Shown piece after piece: positions 45,528-54,504 of a DNA stretch of 64,000 nucleotides; position 1 is the first letter of the stretch, and the number at the start of each line of letters is the position of its first letter. A program made the translations under genes and the position numbers. The notes beneath the pieces are model-generated. The model did not search any database. It was not told the DNA's origin and was given only the letters and a program-made list of their open reading frames with translations. Source of the DNA: CPC320 sp002336405 (GTDB lineage: Bacteria > Pseudomonadota > Alphaproteobacteria > Rhodobacterales > Rhodobacteraceae); the NCBI GenBank assembly GCA_949372595.1, contig CASIAN010000039.1, forward strand, positions 42,412 to 106,411. The letters run 5' to 3'.

Positions 45528-46367
45528 ATGGAAGACAGGGAGATCAACGGCACCGTTTTTTCCGAATTTGGCGAGAAAACCGCACCCGCGATCATTCTGA
45601 TCCATGGATTAGGCCTGAATAAAGACGTCTGGCAATGGCAGGTGGCAGCGCTGTCGCAACATCACCGGGTGGTGAGCTATGACCTGTTTGGACACGCCAA
45701 GAGCAAAGCTCCGCCCGCAACACCGTCACTCAAGCTTTTTGCCAATCAGACCCAAACCCTTATGAATTATACCGGGATCGAAAACGCCACTGTAATCGGC
45801 TTTTCTCTGGGGGGTATGATTGCGCGTCGGATCGCCCAAGATGCACCACAACGGGTCAACAGTTTGGTGATCCTACACTCACCACATCAACGCAGCGCCG
45901 CGGCACAACGCGCGATCCTTGACCGCGTGGCGCAGGCACGTGAGCAGGGGTCAGCAGCCACAGTAGAGGCCGCATTAGAGCGATGGTTCACCGCGCCGTT
46001 CCGCCACAAAAATCCTAAATTGATGGAGCTTGTGCGCGCTTGGGTCCTGGACAATAAACAAGATATTTATCACACTATTTATCAGGTCTTAGCGACCGGT
46101 ATCGATGAAATTACCAACCCCACGCCTGCGATCAGCTGCCCAACCCTCGTTATCACCGGTGACGAAGATTTCGGCAACGGCCCGGATATGGCACGGGCCA
46201 TTGCAAATGACATCAACGGTGCCGAGCTACATATCTTGAACGGACTGCGTCACATGGCGCTGGCCGAAAACCCCGCAGCTGTCACGCAGCCAATTCTTAG
46301 GTTTCTGACCTCGCACTTAAGGACGCCGATACCAAGGCAAAGCGCACAGGGCGATGCACATGACTGA
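45528..46367 (+). CDS. Alpha/beta hydrolase
   Basis: A 279-residue alpha/beta-hydrolase-fold protein similar to 3-oxoadipate enol-lactonase-type enzymes. The oxyanion region is IILIHGLGLNKDVW, the nucleophile elbow is VIGFSLGGMIAR (Ser), an acid lies in ITGDEDFGNG and the catalytic His in NGLRHMALAE. The ATG at 45528 follows GAGGGAGG; the frame runs 53 codons further upstream across the operator region and is rejected there. It overlaps the CoA-transferase gene by 14 bases. It may cleave an ester, lactone or CoA thioester in the pathway. Confidence 0.88.
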   Translation: MEDREINGTVFSEFGEKTAPAIILIHGLGLNKDVWQWQVAALSQHHRVVSYDLFGHAKSKAPPATPSLKLFANQTQTLMNYTGIENATVIGFSLGGMIARRIAQDAPQRVNSLVILHSPHQRSAAAQRAILDRVAQAREQGSAATVEAALERWFTAPFRHKNPKLMELVRAWVLDNKQDIYHTIYQVLATGIDEITNPTPAISCPTLVITGDEDFGNGPDMARAIANDINGAELHILNGLRHMALAENPAAVTQPILRFLTSHLRTPIPRQSAQGDAHD

Positions 46368-48060
46368 AACCACAGGTATTTTAAACGGTGTCAGGGTTCT
46401 CGACCTCAGCCGCATGCTGTCGGGCCCCTATTGCACAATGATGCTGGCCGACCACGGCGCGGAAGTGATCAAAATTGAAAGTGGAACCGGCGACACAAGC
46501 CGGGCCAACGGACCGTTTCGAGACGATGATCCAGATCATCTGTGGGCGGGGTATTTCGTCAGCCTGAACCGGTCAAAGAAAAGCGTCACGCTGGATTTGA
46601 AAACCCCAGACGGCAAGGCCGCATTCTGCACTTTGGTGCGCGATGCCGACGTCTTGGTCGAGAACTTTCGCCCCGGCGTGATGGAGCGATTGGGACTATC
46701 TTATGAATATCTCGCAACGCTCAACCCACGTTTGGTCTATGGCGCAGTTCGCGGTTTTGGCGATCCCCGTTCGGGTCAAAGCCCCTATGCCGATTGGCCG
46801 TGCTATGACGTAGTGGCCCAAGCGATGGGCGGCCTTATGGCGATCACCGGACCAGATGCGGCGAGCCCAACCAAGGTTGGACCGGGGGTCGGAGATATTT
46901 TCTCAGGCATGATGATGGCCTTTGGCCTGATGGCGGCGCTGCGCCACGCAGATGCAACTGGCGCAGGCCAATTTGTCGATGTTGCCATGTATGACGCAAT
47001 GATCAGCCTGTGCGAACGGGCGGTCTATCTCAACGACTTCACCGGGACTGTGCCGGGCCCCGAAGGCAACAATCACCCATTTTTAGCCCCGTTCGGGCTG
47101 TTTGGCGCCCGCGATGGCGCCGTGGCTCTTGGCATCGTCGATGACGCCTTTTGGCGTGCCTTAGCCGGTGTCATGCAAGGCGACGCTTTGGTGTGCGACC
47201 CGCGGTTTTCCACGCGCGCAGCCCGGGCCGAAAACCGCCAGGTGCTCAACACGCTGGTCGGTGCCTGGACGGCCCAATACTCCAAAGCAGAATTGACACA
47301 AAAACTTGGCGGTCTGATCCCCTATGGGCCGCTGCAAACAGTCCAAGACATGATCAACGACCCGCATGTCGCCGCGCGCAATATGCTGAGTACTATTGCC
47401 AATCCCGACAATCCCGACAGACCGTGGCAGGTGGCGTCAAATCCACTGAGGTTTGGAGCAGCCCCAATGCCGGCTGCAGCCTCCCCCCCCAAACTCGGCG
47501 CCGACAACGCTCATTATTTAACGCCAACCGTGCCCCCACCAATGTCAGATCAAAACAAAAAAGCCCTGCGCGAAGCCTTTGGCAGCTTTGCCACGGGGAT
47601 CACGGTGGTGGCCACGCGGCAGGCCGATGGAACGCGGCGTGGCTTTACTGCAAATTCGTTCACTTCAGTCTCGCTAGATCCACCTCTGGTGTTAATCTGT
47701 ATCGCGAAGACGGGCTTAAGCTATGAAGTTTTTCGCACATCAACCTGTTTTTCAGTCAATGTGTTGAGCGACGCACAGCGTGACATTTCGAAAATCTTTG
47801 CCTCGCAATCTGCCAATAAATTCGATCTGGGCGAGTGGACCCATGGTGCCGCTGAAATGCCAGTATTGCGTGATGCTCTTGCCAATTTCATCTGTCAGCG
47901 CGAAAATCTTGTCGAAGCTGGGGATCATGTCATCATGATTGGCCGTGTGCTGGATATGCAAATCCAGCAGGGCGCGCCCTTGGGATATTTTAAAGGCAAT
48001 TATTTCTCGGTTGGGTTGGATCAATCCCTGATCTCTGCAGTGCCAAATCCGGCACCCTGA
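46354..48060 (+). CDS. Type III CoA-transferase (CaiB-like) fused to a flavin reductase domain
   Basis: A 568-residue bifunctional protein. Residues 1 to ~395 are a CaiB/BaiF CoA-transferase: VRVLDLSRMLSGPYCTMMLADHGAEVIKIE, NRSKKSVTLDLKTPDGK, and the catalytic Asp in GQFVDVAMYDAMISLCE. From Met397 (ATG 47542) begins a complete flavin reductase of the HpaC/NtaB type: ALREAFGSFATGITVVAT, RRGFTANSFTSVSLDPPLVL, and GDHVIMIGRVLDM with PLGYFKGNYF near the end. The join is in frame with a short Pro-rich linker (LTPTVPPPMS). I do not know this fusion from characterised proteins. The reductase would supply FMNH2 to the luciferase-like enzyme encoded divergently. The first ATG or the one two codons later could be the start. 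Confidence 0.88.
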   Translation: MHMTETTGILNGVRVLDLSRMLSGPYCTMMLADHGAEVIKIESGTGDTSRANGPFRDDDPDHLWAGYFVSLNRSKKSVTLDLKTPDGKAAFCTLVRDADVLVENFRPGVMERLGLSYEYLATLNPRLVYGAVRGFGDPRSGQSPYADWPCYDVVAQAMGGLMAITGPDAASPTKVGPGVGDIFSGMMMAFGLMAALRHADATGAGQFVDVAMYDAMISLCERAVYLNDFTGTVPGPEGNNHPFLAPFGLFGARDGAVALGIVDDAFWRALAGVMQGDALVCDPRFSTRAARAENRQVLNTLVGAWTAQYSKAELTQKLGGLIPYGPLQTVQDMINDPHVAARNMLSTIANPDNPDRPWQVASNPLRFGAAPMPAAASPPKLGADNAHYLTPTVPPPMSDQNKKALREAFGSFATGITVVATRQADGTRRGFTANSFTSVSLDPPLVLICIAKTGLSYEVFRTSTCFSVNVLSDAQRDISKIFASQSANKFDLGEWTHGAAEMPVLRDALANFICQRENLVEAGDHVIMIGRVLDMQIQQGAPLGYFKGNYFSVGLDQSLISAVPNPAP

Positions 48061-48659
48061 AACTTGGCGGGGTCCTATCGCGTGACAGCAAGGTTTTGTT
48101 GAAAATACCCCGTGATGGCAGTTACTCTGTGCCGGCGGCCCCCGCAGAGGACAGCAAACTGGTTGCGCCTGTCACAAGGCGCGCAGCCGTTGGGATGGAG
48201 GCAAAGTTACGCGTGCTTGATAGCGTATATCAAGAGAGTGAAACCGGCCTACACAGCATTTTTTATCATGGCAGCGGTACCGACGATGCACCCCAAGGCT
48301 ATGGGTATTTTGCGATATCAGATCTGCCGCTCGACCAGATTACGGACATGGCAGAGCGATCAATACTGACGCGATATACACAAGAAGCCCGCCGAGGAAC
48401 CTTTGCGCTCTATCAAGGCAACCAATCCGCCGAACTGTGCATCGCGCCGCTGGGCTGGAACTCTCTTCATTTTAAACGTTTCTATGACCCTTGCGGTTGG
48501 CACAAAGCGGTGATGAGTGCTGTTATGTTCGAACGGCCGCAAACCAGTCTCGCAATGCAGTTACACTGTTTGCACATGAATGCGCTTAGTTTAGACGTTC
48601 AGCTCAAAGCGTGCTGCCAGTCTGCCAGACCCTTGCGCCCAACATCAGTCAAACCATAG
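48048..48659 (+). pseudogene. Frameshifted C-terminal extension of the flavin reductase (Nudix-like)
   Basis: Directly after the CoA-transferase/flavin-reductase stop, the -1 frame continues without a gap: SGTLKLGGVLSRDSKVLLKI, then SYSVPAAPAEDSKLV, then VYQESETGLHSIFYHGSG and YFAISDLPLDQITDMAE. This resembles a Nudix-like C-terminal domain that I recall on some flavin reductases. A one-base loss in the CCAAAT run near 48045 would explain the split. Independent translation from TTG 48096 is possible but lacks a ribosome site. The last ~60 bases overlap the convergent DUF2161 gene and are probably not coding. Confidence 0.5.
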
Positions 48660-49264
48660 ACGCCAGTCTCGACCTTTACAAACCAGCCATAGTGATTGTC
48701 GCGCATAATCGCCGTTGCGGCCTTAACCCCCGTCGCCTTTGCCACCAAAGCGCCTTTTTCAGCACCCGCATTGATCAAATAGGTTGCACATTTAATCGCA
48801 TCCTGACGGTATCCCGTCACCAGCCCGTGGCGGGTCGCACCACCTTTGTTCGGATCACCATCCAAACGCGCAAATGCGCGCAACAATTTGCCCTGATGTT
48901 TAACGGATTTGCGTGGTCGGTAGGGACCGGGATCTTGATGCACCTCAACCAACCCGTCGCCAGTATGCACAGTGAGAACGCCAAGCCCCAAGCGCCGCGC
49001 AAGCGTCTTATTTGCGCGCAGAGCTTTTTGAAACCGTTTGCCCGCTTGGTTTGGCACTGCAAGATACACAATGTCTGTGACCGATTGGCGTTCGATGCAC
49101 TGATGAAACAAGCTTAATGAGAACCCAGTTTTCAGCTCAACAATAAGCGGTGGGTCGTTACCCCGAAGTGCAACAATATCCACGGCACCGACCTCAGCCT
49201 TCACTGTATACCCCTGTCGGATTAGGAAGGCTTTTACCGGATCATAAAGGTCGGTCTCACGCAT
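48599..49264 (-). CDS. DUF2161 family PD-(D/E)XK-type phosphodiesterase
   Basis: A 221-residue protein of the DUF2161 family, predicted nucleases with a restriction-endonuclease-like core. The core is visible as VGAVDIVALRGNDPPLIVELK (Asp ... Glu-x-Lys), about residues 25-46. The C-terminal half has a winged-helix-like end (YGLTDVGRKGLADW). It is convergent with the CoA-transferase locus. No restriction or methyltransferase partner is nearby. Cellular role is not known. Confidence 0.82.
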   Translation of the reverse strand: MRETDLYDPVKAFLIRQGYTVKAEVGAVDIVALRGNDPPLIVELKTGFSLSLFHQCIERQSVTDIVYLAVPNQAGKRFQKALRANKTLARRLGLGVLTVHTGDGLVEVHQDPGPYRPRKSVKHQGKLLRAFARLDGDPNKGGATRHGLVTGYRQDAIKCATYLINAGAEKGALVAKATGVKAATAIMRDNHYGWFVKVETGVYGLTDVGRKGLADWQHALS

Positions 49265-49636
49265 ATTTTACCTTTTTGCGATAGAACCCGACCATGAAGT
49301 GACAGACGTTTCACGTCAAGGCTCACGGCCTGACAAAACAACATGTCTAAAGCGTTCAAAAGGAATCAATAAACCTACAACATACCCCAAGCAGCAGCAC
49401 CGAAATAGCCATCGCCTCAGCAAGCCTCACACGTTTGATAAATCAAGCACAAAGCGATGCACATTCGCGAGAGGGTACCGAATAAAGGTGTCGATACAAT
49501 ACATCGCAACATATAACTTCAGCGCCATTAGGGAGTGTCACAATTACCTGTCTTGGACCAAAGCCTCAATCGACACTCTGGCAACAAAAAAGGATGGGTA
49601 TTGCTACCCACCCAGTTCAACAAGGAGGAAAAAACA
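49265..49636. other. Intergenic region without a supported gene
   Basis: About 370 bases. An open frame of 113 codons on the plus strand is Lys/Thr/Ser-rich with no conserved pattern and no ribosome site. A small hairpin TGGGTA-TTGC-TACCCA ends just before the strong ribosome site at 49622. Confidence 0.4.
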
Positions 49637-49744
49637 ATGAAAATTGCTTTCACTATAAATAACGACCCTTTGCGGTTATTTTTTAACAATTGCAGGTTTC
49701 TTGTTCCATTTACTTTGATAATCCAAGCCGCCGGTACCGCGTGA
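49637..49744 (+). CDS. Small open frame with a strong ribosome site (35 residues)
   Basis: MKIAFTINNDPLRLFFNNCR and then a hydrophobic tail (FLVPFTLIIQAAGTA). The ATG is preceded by AAGGAGG at a 9-base distance, one of the best ribosome sites in the window. It may be a small membrane peptide, or the start of a longer exported protein cut short by mutation. No family is recognised. Confidence 0.4.
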   Translation: MKIAFTINNDPLRLFFNNCRFLVPFTLIIQAAGTA

Positions 49745-49850
49745 ACTGATTTGGTAAAAGTAAAAATTTTCGATATAATTCAAGGTCTTTGACTTGGCTA
49801 TCCTAGACGATGAAAGTGGCTTATTTTCCAAGCCGCCGAAGGTTAAAAGC

Positions 49851-50243
49851 CTACTTTCCGGTAAATTTATGGTTCTTCCAAATACCTTCCAAGACTTCGC
49901 CGTCCGCAAAGGTACATCTGGCCCTGCCGTTCAGCAGGTCGTTCTGATACTCACCAAAACACTTTGTGCCATTGGCATATGTATAAGAGCCCTTGCCATG
50001 CTTTTTGCCGTTTCGCCATTCACCGACATATCTATCCCCATTGGAATAGCTTAAAGTACCTTGCCCGTTAAAAGTTGCATCCTGCCAATCGCCAACATAT
50101 TTAGTACCGTCATCCCAAAGATATTTATCAAAACAGTTATGTGGAAAATCTGTTTTTGGGCAGTCAGGCAAAGCAAAGGCCGCGTTTGCATTAAAAAGCA
50201 AAAACGTCGCCACCCAGCCTATATTCAGTGCATATGTTTTCAT
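49851..50243 (-). CDS. Small exported MORN-repeat protein
   Basis: A 130-residue protein with a signal peptide ending at AAFALPD, then at least four MORN-type repeats of about 23 residues (KYVGDWQDATFNGQGTLSYS, RYVGEWRNGKKHGKGSYTYA, KCFGEYQNDLLNGRARCTFA, EGIWKNHKFTGK). MORN repeats form a beta-sheet ribbon that often binds lipids or proteins. It contains three cysteines near the start of the mature part. It stands alone, and the function is unknown. Confidence 0.82.
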   Translation of the reverse strand: MKTYALNIGWVATFLLFNANAAFALPDCPKTDFPHNCFDKYLWDDGTKYVGDWQDATFNGQGTLSYSNGDRYVGEWRNGKKHGKGSYTYANGTKCFGEYQNDLLNGRARCTFADGEVLEGIWKNHKFTGK

Positions 50244-50939
50244 ATTGAAACACTAGCAAAAATACGCGGTGTTTCAAGCTGATTTCCTATTTTTGCGCAA
50301 CATAAATCAAGGGTTACTTACCCAGCCACGGATACCTAAAGTCATTATTACATATTAGGTATCTAATTATATTGATTTTCATTGACCATAGGCTTCGAAT
50401 AAACTGAGGTTTAGACCTGTTCAAACTGTCTTTAAGATGTGCAAAACCCTATTTAAGGATTTACATCCACCCCATATTGAACAACTCACGGTTTTTGGTG
50501 AATAAACGAATGCGGTGAACGAGAAAATTTGAAAAAGATGCTAAACAAGGGCCAGATTCTGGCAGGTTGCAACCGGTACAGTGCGATGCTGAATGCGCAC
50601 GAAAGATCGATCCTAGCGCGACAAAAATCGTGTTTAAATCCATTACTCACCGCAAGAAAGGGCGCTCGCCTTTAAAGAACTACTTTCAGGCACAATACGC
50701 CCACAAGCGCCTCAGTCATGTATGCTTAAGGGGTGTTATCGCCTATCTAAGATCGAAGCGTGGTCATTAATTTATCCAACCGCCACTGAATTGCAGGCCT
50801 TTATCATCTCAACATCTTCTTGTGTGCCTTTGTAAATGCCGTTAATATCATGTTCAAGCGCTGCATGGCGGCTGCCGGGGTTGAATATCAGGTGGTCGCC
50901 TCGGAAAACCGTAATGTCACACACAACAGGGCCTTTGCC
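50244..50939. other. Non-coding or fully eroded region
   Basis: About 700 bases with short open frames only. Fragments such as QERALAFKELLSG on the plus strand near 50660 look protein-like, but I cannot link them to a family. No RNA gene is recognised. Probably eroded coding DNA. Confidence 0.35.
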
Positions 50940-51137
50940 ATGCGCCGAAAGTTAATTGATGTCCAAATCCCATTTTTTATCCCGGTTTGGCGACGCGTTG
51001 TGGTTGTTGCGCTTTGTTTCGGGTGGGCCTTGCTTGAAGTTACAGCAGAAAATACCGAATGGGCTGTTCTTGCAGTAGGCATCGCAATTTATTGTGCCCA
51101 CCAGTTTTTTCTCGCTTTCGACCCCAAAGAAAAATAG
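50940..51137 (+). CDS. Small membrane protein, hypothetical
   Basis: About 65 residues from ATG 50940: MRRKLIDVQIPFFIPVWRR, followed by two hydrophobic segments (VVVVALCFGWALLEV and WAVLAVGIAIYCAHQFFLAF) and a charged end. The PVWRR ... W.LLE ... YCAHQFFLAFDP pattern reminds me of short conserved rhodobacterial inner-membrane proteins of unknown role. The frame is open 40 codons further upstream and the start is uncertain. Confidence 0.5.
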   Translation: MRRKLIDVQIPFFIPVWRRVVVVALCFGWALLEVTAENTEWAVLAVGIAIYCAHQFFLAFDPKEK

Positions 51138-51282
51138 CCAAGGCCTAGGTTTATTTGAAAAGTCTTCAAAGAGCTGCGTCAAACCCGCAGAGCTGAATTA
51201 TATCGATATGATAGATCTGGCGAAAAGACGCTCCAAGAATTAACCTACTTTAATATGATTGGATAAAACTCCGGAGCCAACG

Positions 51283-51619
51283 ATGAAAAATATAATAGAG
51301 AGTGTCTCTGCGGTGTGGTTTCTTGGGGCATGCAAGGGGCATTTCAGTTTTTCGGTATGTGCCAATGTTCTTTGTGTTGCAAAATCTTGAGATCTGCACT
51401 GGCACAAATGCGTTTGTCCCTGTTGAAGGTATCCGTTGGCGCACAGGTGCCAATAATGTGGGACATTACAACAGACCGCCACCCAGTCAGTTTGAAACTG
51501 CCTTCTGCAAAACCTGCCGCGTGTGCGCTGCGAACATTTATATCAGAAGAAAATCGGTCAAAACTCTTTTGAGCAGCGCGTTGGACTGGCTCGATATCCA
51601 ACCCACTTTGGTCTGCTAA
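51283..51619 (+). pseudogene. GFA family (CENP-V/GFA zinc protein) remnant
   Basis: Starts at ATG 51283. In one frame it gives ECLCGVVSWGMQGAFQFFG followed by MCQCSLC, the N-terminal zinc-cysteine pattern of glutathione-dependent formaldehyde-activating-type proteins. In another frame it continues LEICTGTNAFVPVEGIRWR and FETAFCKTCR with the later cysteine pair. Two or more frameshifts separate these parts. Intact members have about 130 residues. Confidence 0.65.
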
Positions 51620-51783
51620 GAAGACCCTCCCGAAGGGTTTTCAAACCTAAGCGCCGCCTTGATCAAATACATTATTGTAATACAGCCCAAGCCCAGAGCT
51701 TAACTGAAACCTGTACTTGTTGGATTTATGCTCTGGGTTCTTTATAGAGGCGACTGAGAGCAGAGCGAGACTGGAATGACCCA

Positions 51784-52161
51784 ATGACCAAAGATACGAA
51801 CCAGAATATGGATTGGACACGTTTTGAAGGGCATAACCTGCCTTACGGAAGCACTGCCCTGTTCACCAAAAACGGCACGGCGCAGGCAGAGATAGATGAA
51901 GCCAGAGTGGCGTTGGCTGAGTTCCTGATGAAGAAGTTGAAAAATATGCAAGGAGTAGACCCAAGAGAAGCACAGCTTTTATGCGCCTGTTTTGCGCGCA
52001 TGTTACCCGATGAACAGCTTGATCTGCATCTGGCCCAGAAATCCCGATTCAAAGGGGACCTAGCGACAAACAAAACCGCTGCCTTTGAAGACCTTGCCGT
52101 GTCGGCATTAACAATGGTCTTTCAACTCAATGCGATCGTCTCTGCCGGGGTTGATGACTAA
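51784..52161 (+). CDS. Hypothetical protein
   Basis: A 125-residue, mostly helical, soluble-looking protein (AEIDEARVALAEFLMKKLKN, PREAQLLCACFARMLPDEQL). No signal peptide or motif is recognised. The composition is that of a real gene and it lies between two dead genes. A second ATG 9 bases upstream is out of frame. Function unknown. Confidence 0.55.
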   Translation: MTKDTNQNMDWTRFEGHNLPYGSTALFTKNGTAQAEIDEARVALAEFLMKKLKNMQGVDPREAQLLCACFARMLPDEQLDLHLAQKSRFKGDLATNKTAAFEDLAVSALTMVFQLNAIVSAGVDD

Positions 52162-52253
52162 ACGCAAATCAGTCGCCCATCAGCTTTTTGACACTTACTC
52201 TCGCTGCCTATATTCGACACTCTGACGCTTGACTGGCGCGTCGGGGCAAAGCC

Positions 52254-53796
52254 TTACTTTGTCTGTCCCTGTACGATGAGGTCAAGAACCATCGCACAGA
52301 ATGAAATTGCGAAACCCGCCGGGATAGCCTGACCGACATTCGCATATTGCAAGGCTTCCAAGACATCTTCGCCTAAACTCTTGGTACCGATAAGCGAGGC
52401 GACAACAACCACCGTCAATGACAACGTGATCGTTTGATCAATCCCGGCGCAGATTGATGGGCTGGCCAGCGGCAGCTCAACGCGGGTCAACAAATACTAC
52501 TTGTTGGCGCCAAAAGAGACCGCTGCCTCGCGCACGCTGTCAGGCACGCCGCGCAGGCACAGCACGGTCAGACGAACAACAGGTGTCCCACCAAAAATCA
52601 ACGTCGAGACAAGGGCTGCCGGCTTGTCCGAGCCAAAAAAGGCAATCACCGGTATCATAAAAACAAAGGCGGGCATGGTTTGCATGAAATCCATGATAAG
52701 CTGGATAAACGAATAAATTCGAGGGCGACAGGCGCAGAACCTACCCACTGGAATACCAATAAGGACGGACAGGCAGGTCGCTGTTCCCAACAGCGCCAAC
52801 GTGGTCATGGCCTTTTCCCAGAACCCCAACAACCCCATGTAGGCCAGAACACTGGCCAACCAGATCGCGGTGCGAATACCCGCCGTCAGCCGTGTCAGCA
52901 GCACGATAAGGCTGGCGATTACGATCCAAGGGGTCTTTACAAACACCAACTCCAAAGCATCAAGGATCAAGGATCAAGGATCATACGAATACCATAGGTG
53001 ATGAGATCAAACACCATTTCCCTATTGGCAACACAAAACGCAAATAACACCTCGACCCAAGTAATACTGTTCAACCCGTAGTCTGGGTCAGTCGGAAAAT
53101 CGCTTAGAATACTAAACCAACCAAGTAGGCTATAGCGTAAGACGGCGGCAATGATGATCAAGATCATGAATATTGCGCTGAAAACCACATGCGATACCGG
53201 CAGACCCGAGCGCAGGCCACGATTGAATAACCAATCTGAAAATTGCGCCACAAGCGCCCAGTTGGCCACCGATGATTTCATAACTTTGTCAGTCAATAAT
53301 ATGATCAATCCGGTCAATGCGATCCAGATGCCCTGCTCAGACAAGGCCACGGCCTCGTCGCGAATTCCGCCAATGGCATCCTTAAGCACATCGACGGTGC
53401 GCCAGTAGACATCAATTTTTTCAGATCCAGTTTCGATCGCTGTGGCCAGTTGTCAGCGGCGCAGATCAAGCGTGCCTTCAATCGAGGCGATGCGCGCAAA
53501 AGCATCCGCTGCGAAGTTGCCAAATAACCCGCCTACAATTTGCACAATCGCCAGCATTTCTATGACCAAGAAAGGCAATGCCCAGGACCACAATCCACGG
53601 ACCCTAAACCAGATTGCCCCGCCATAGGATTGAACGTCGCAGTGACTTTCGCACTCGCACCAATTCTGTCGAACTGTTGGATGTAATATTCGGCATTGGT
53701 ACGTGCAAAAATTTCAATATTCTTGCGCCGATCTGCAGCATAGGCCAGAGCGGCCTGCGTACTCAGTGGCTTCAAGCGGATTTTACGCGCCGTCAC
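52254..53796 (-). pseudogene. Glycine betaine/proline ABC transporter permease (ProW-like), broken
   Basis: The N-terminal part (from GTG 53796) reads NAEYYIQQFDRIGASAKV and, after frameshifts, the central permease LTGLIILLTDKVMKSSVANW and LVFVKTPWIVIASLIVLLT, to KAMTTLALLGTATCLSVLIG and the coupling region. Two defects are exact: three copies of AAGGATC at 52962-52982 where one would keep the frame, and a TAG at 52497-52499 where homologues have Trp in NKWYLLTRV. The C terminus (LGEDVLEALQYANVG) follows in frame. Intact fused permeases of this kind exceed 600 residues. It is preceded by a proV fragment. Confidence 0.82.
52962..52982. repeat. Heptamer tandem repeat (AAGGATC x3) inside the proW remnant
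   Basis: Three head-to-tail copies. With a single copy the frame reads RMILDALELVF as in functional permeases. The two extra copies add 14 bases and destroy the frame. A typical slippage expansion. Confidence 0.85.
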
Positions 53797-54000
53797 TCAG
53801 GACATTTCGGTCCCCTCAACAACAGTTCGCAGAATATCGGTCCGGGAAACGACGCCGACATCCTTGCCATTATCTGCAACGAGGATGGCACGTTCGTGGT
53901 CAATCGCCAGATTAATGAGGGCGGTGAGCGTCTCACTTGCCTTCACACGTGGCGCATCGGCACCAATCGGCTGCATAACTGCCTGATAATTAGATGCCAA
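53797..54000 (-). pseudogene. ProV-like ATPase C-terminal fragment
   Basis: About 67 codons of the CBS-domain end of a glycine-betaine transporter ATPase: INLAIDHERAILVADNGKDV and GVVSRTDILRTVVEGTE. It ends immediately before the GTG start of the proW remnant, the normal proV-proW order. Everything upstream, including the nucleotide-binding domain, is replaced by an IS30 fragment starting near 53996. Confidence 0.7.
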
Positions 54001-54504
54001 AAGAAGCGGCGAAAGCGCTATGGTAGTATCGAACGACGTGGCCAGATCAAGAACCGTGTCTCCATTGAAAAACGCCCTGAAATTGTCGACTTACGCAGCC
54101 GTGTCGGAGATTGGGAGGCCGATACGGTGATTGGCAAACAGGGGCATTCAGTCCTGGTGACACTTATCGAGCGCAAGACACGATTTACCGTGGCAATCAA
54201 ATCCGCCAATAAAACAGCGCAGGCTGTCACGGATGCAATTTGTGAGAATTTGAAACCCTATCAGGACCGTGTCCTGACTTTGACCTACGATAATGGCCGG
54301 GAATTTGCGTACCATGAAGAGATAACCAGCAAGCTGATGGCTCCAGGCTTCTTTGCTCACCCCTATCATTCTTGGGAGCGGGGCCTCAACGAAAACACCA
54401 ATGGCCTGATCCGCCAATACATCCCAAAGGGAAAAGATATCGATGATTTGAGCGATGAGTATGTCGCCGAGATCGTGGAGAAGATAAATAACGCAGATAT
54501 TTAA
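53996..54504 (+). mobile_element. IS30 family transposase C-terminal fragment
   Basis: The frame reads KKRRKRYGSIERRGQIKNRV, KRPEIVDLRSRVGDWEADT (first catalytic Asp), VLTLTYDNGREFAYHEE (second Asp) and HSWERGLNENTNGLIRQYIP (Glu). This is the DDE catalytic half of an IS30 transposase. The N-terminal DNA-binding half is missing at the junction with proV, and the last ~25 residues are also lost. No inverted repeats are seen. An immobile leftover. Confidence 0.85.

Noticed and set aside
49299..49640. 113-codon plus-strand open frame
   Set aside because: Low-complexity Lys/Ser/Thr-rich composition, no ribosome site and no recognisable pattern. Treated as non-coding.
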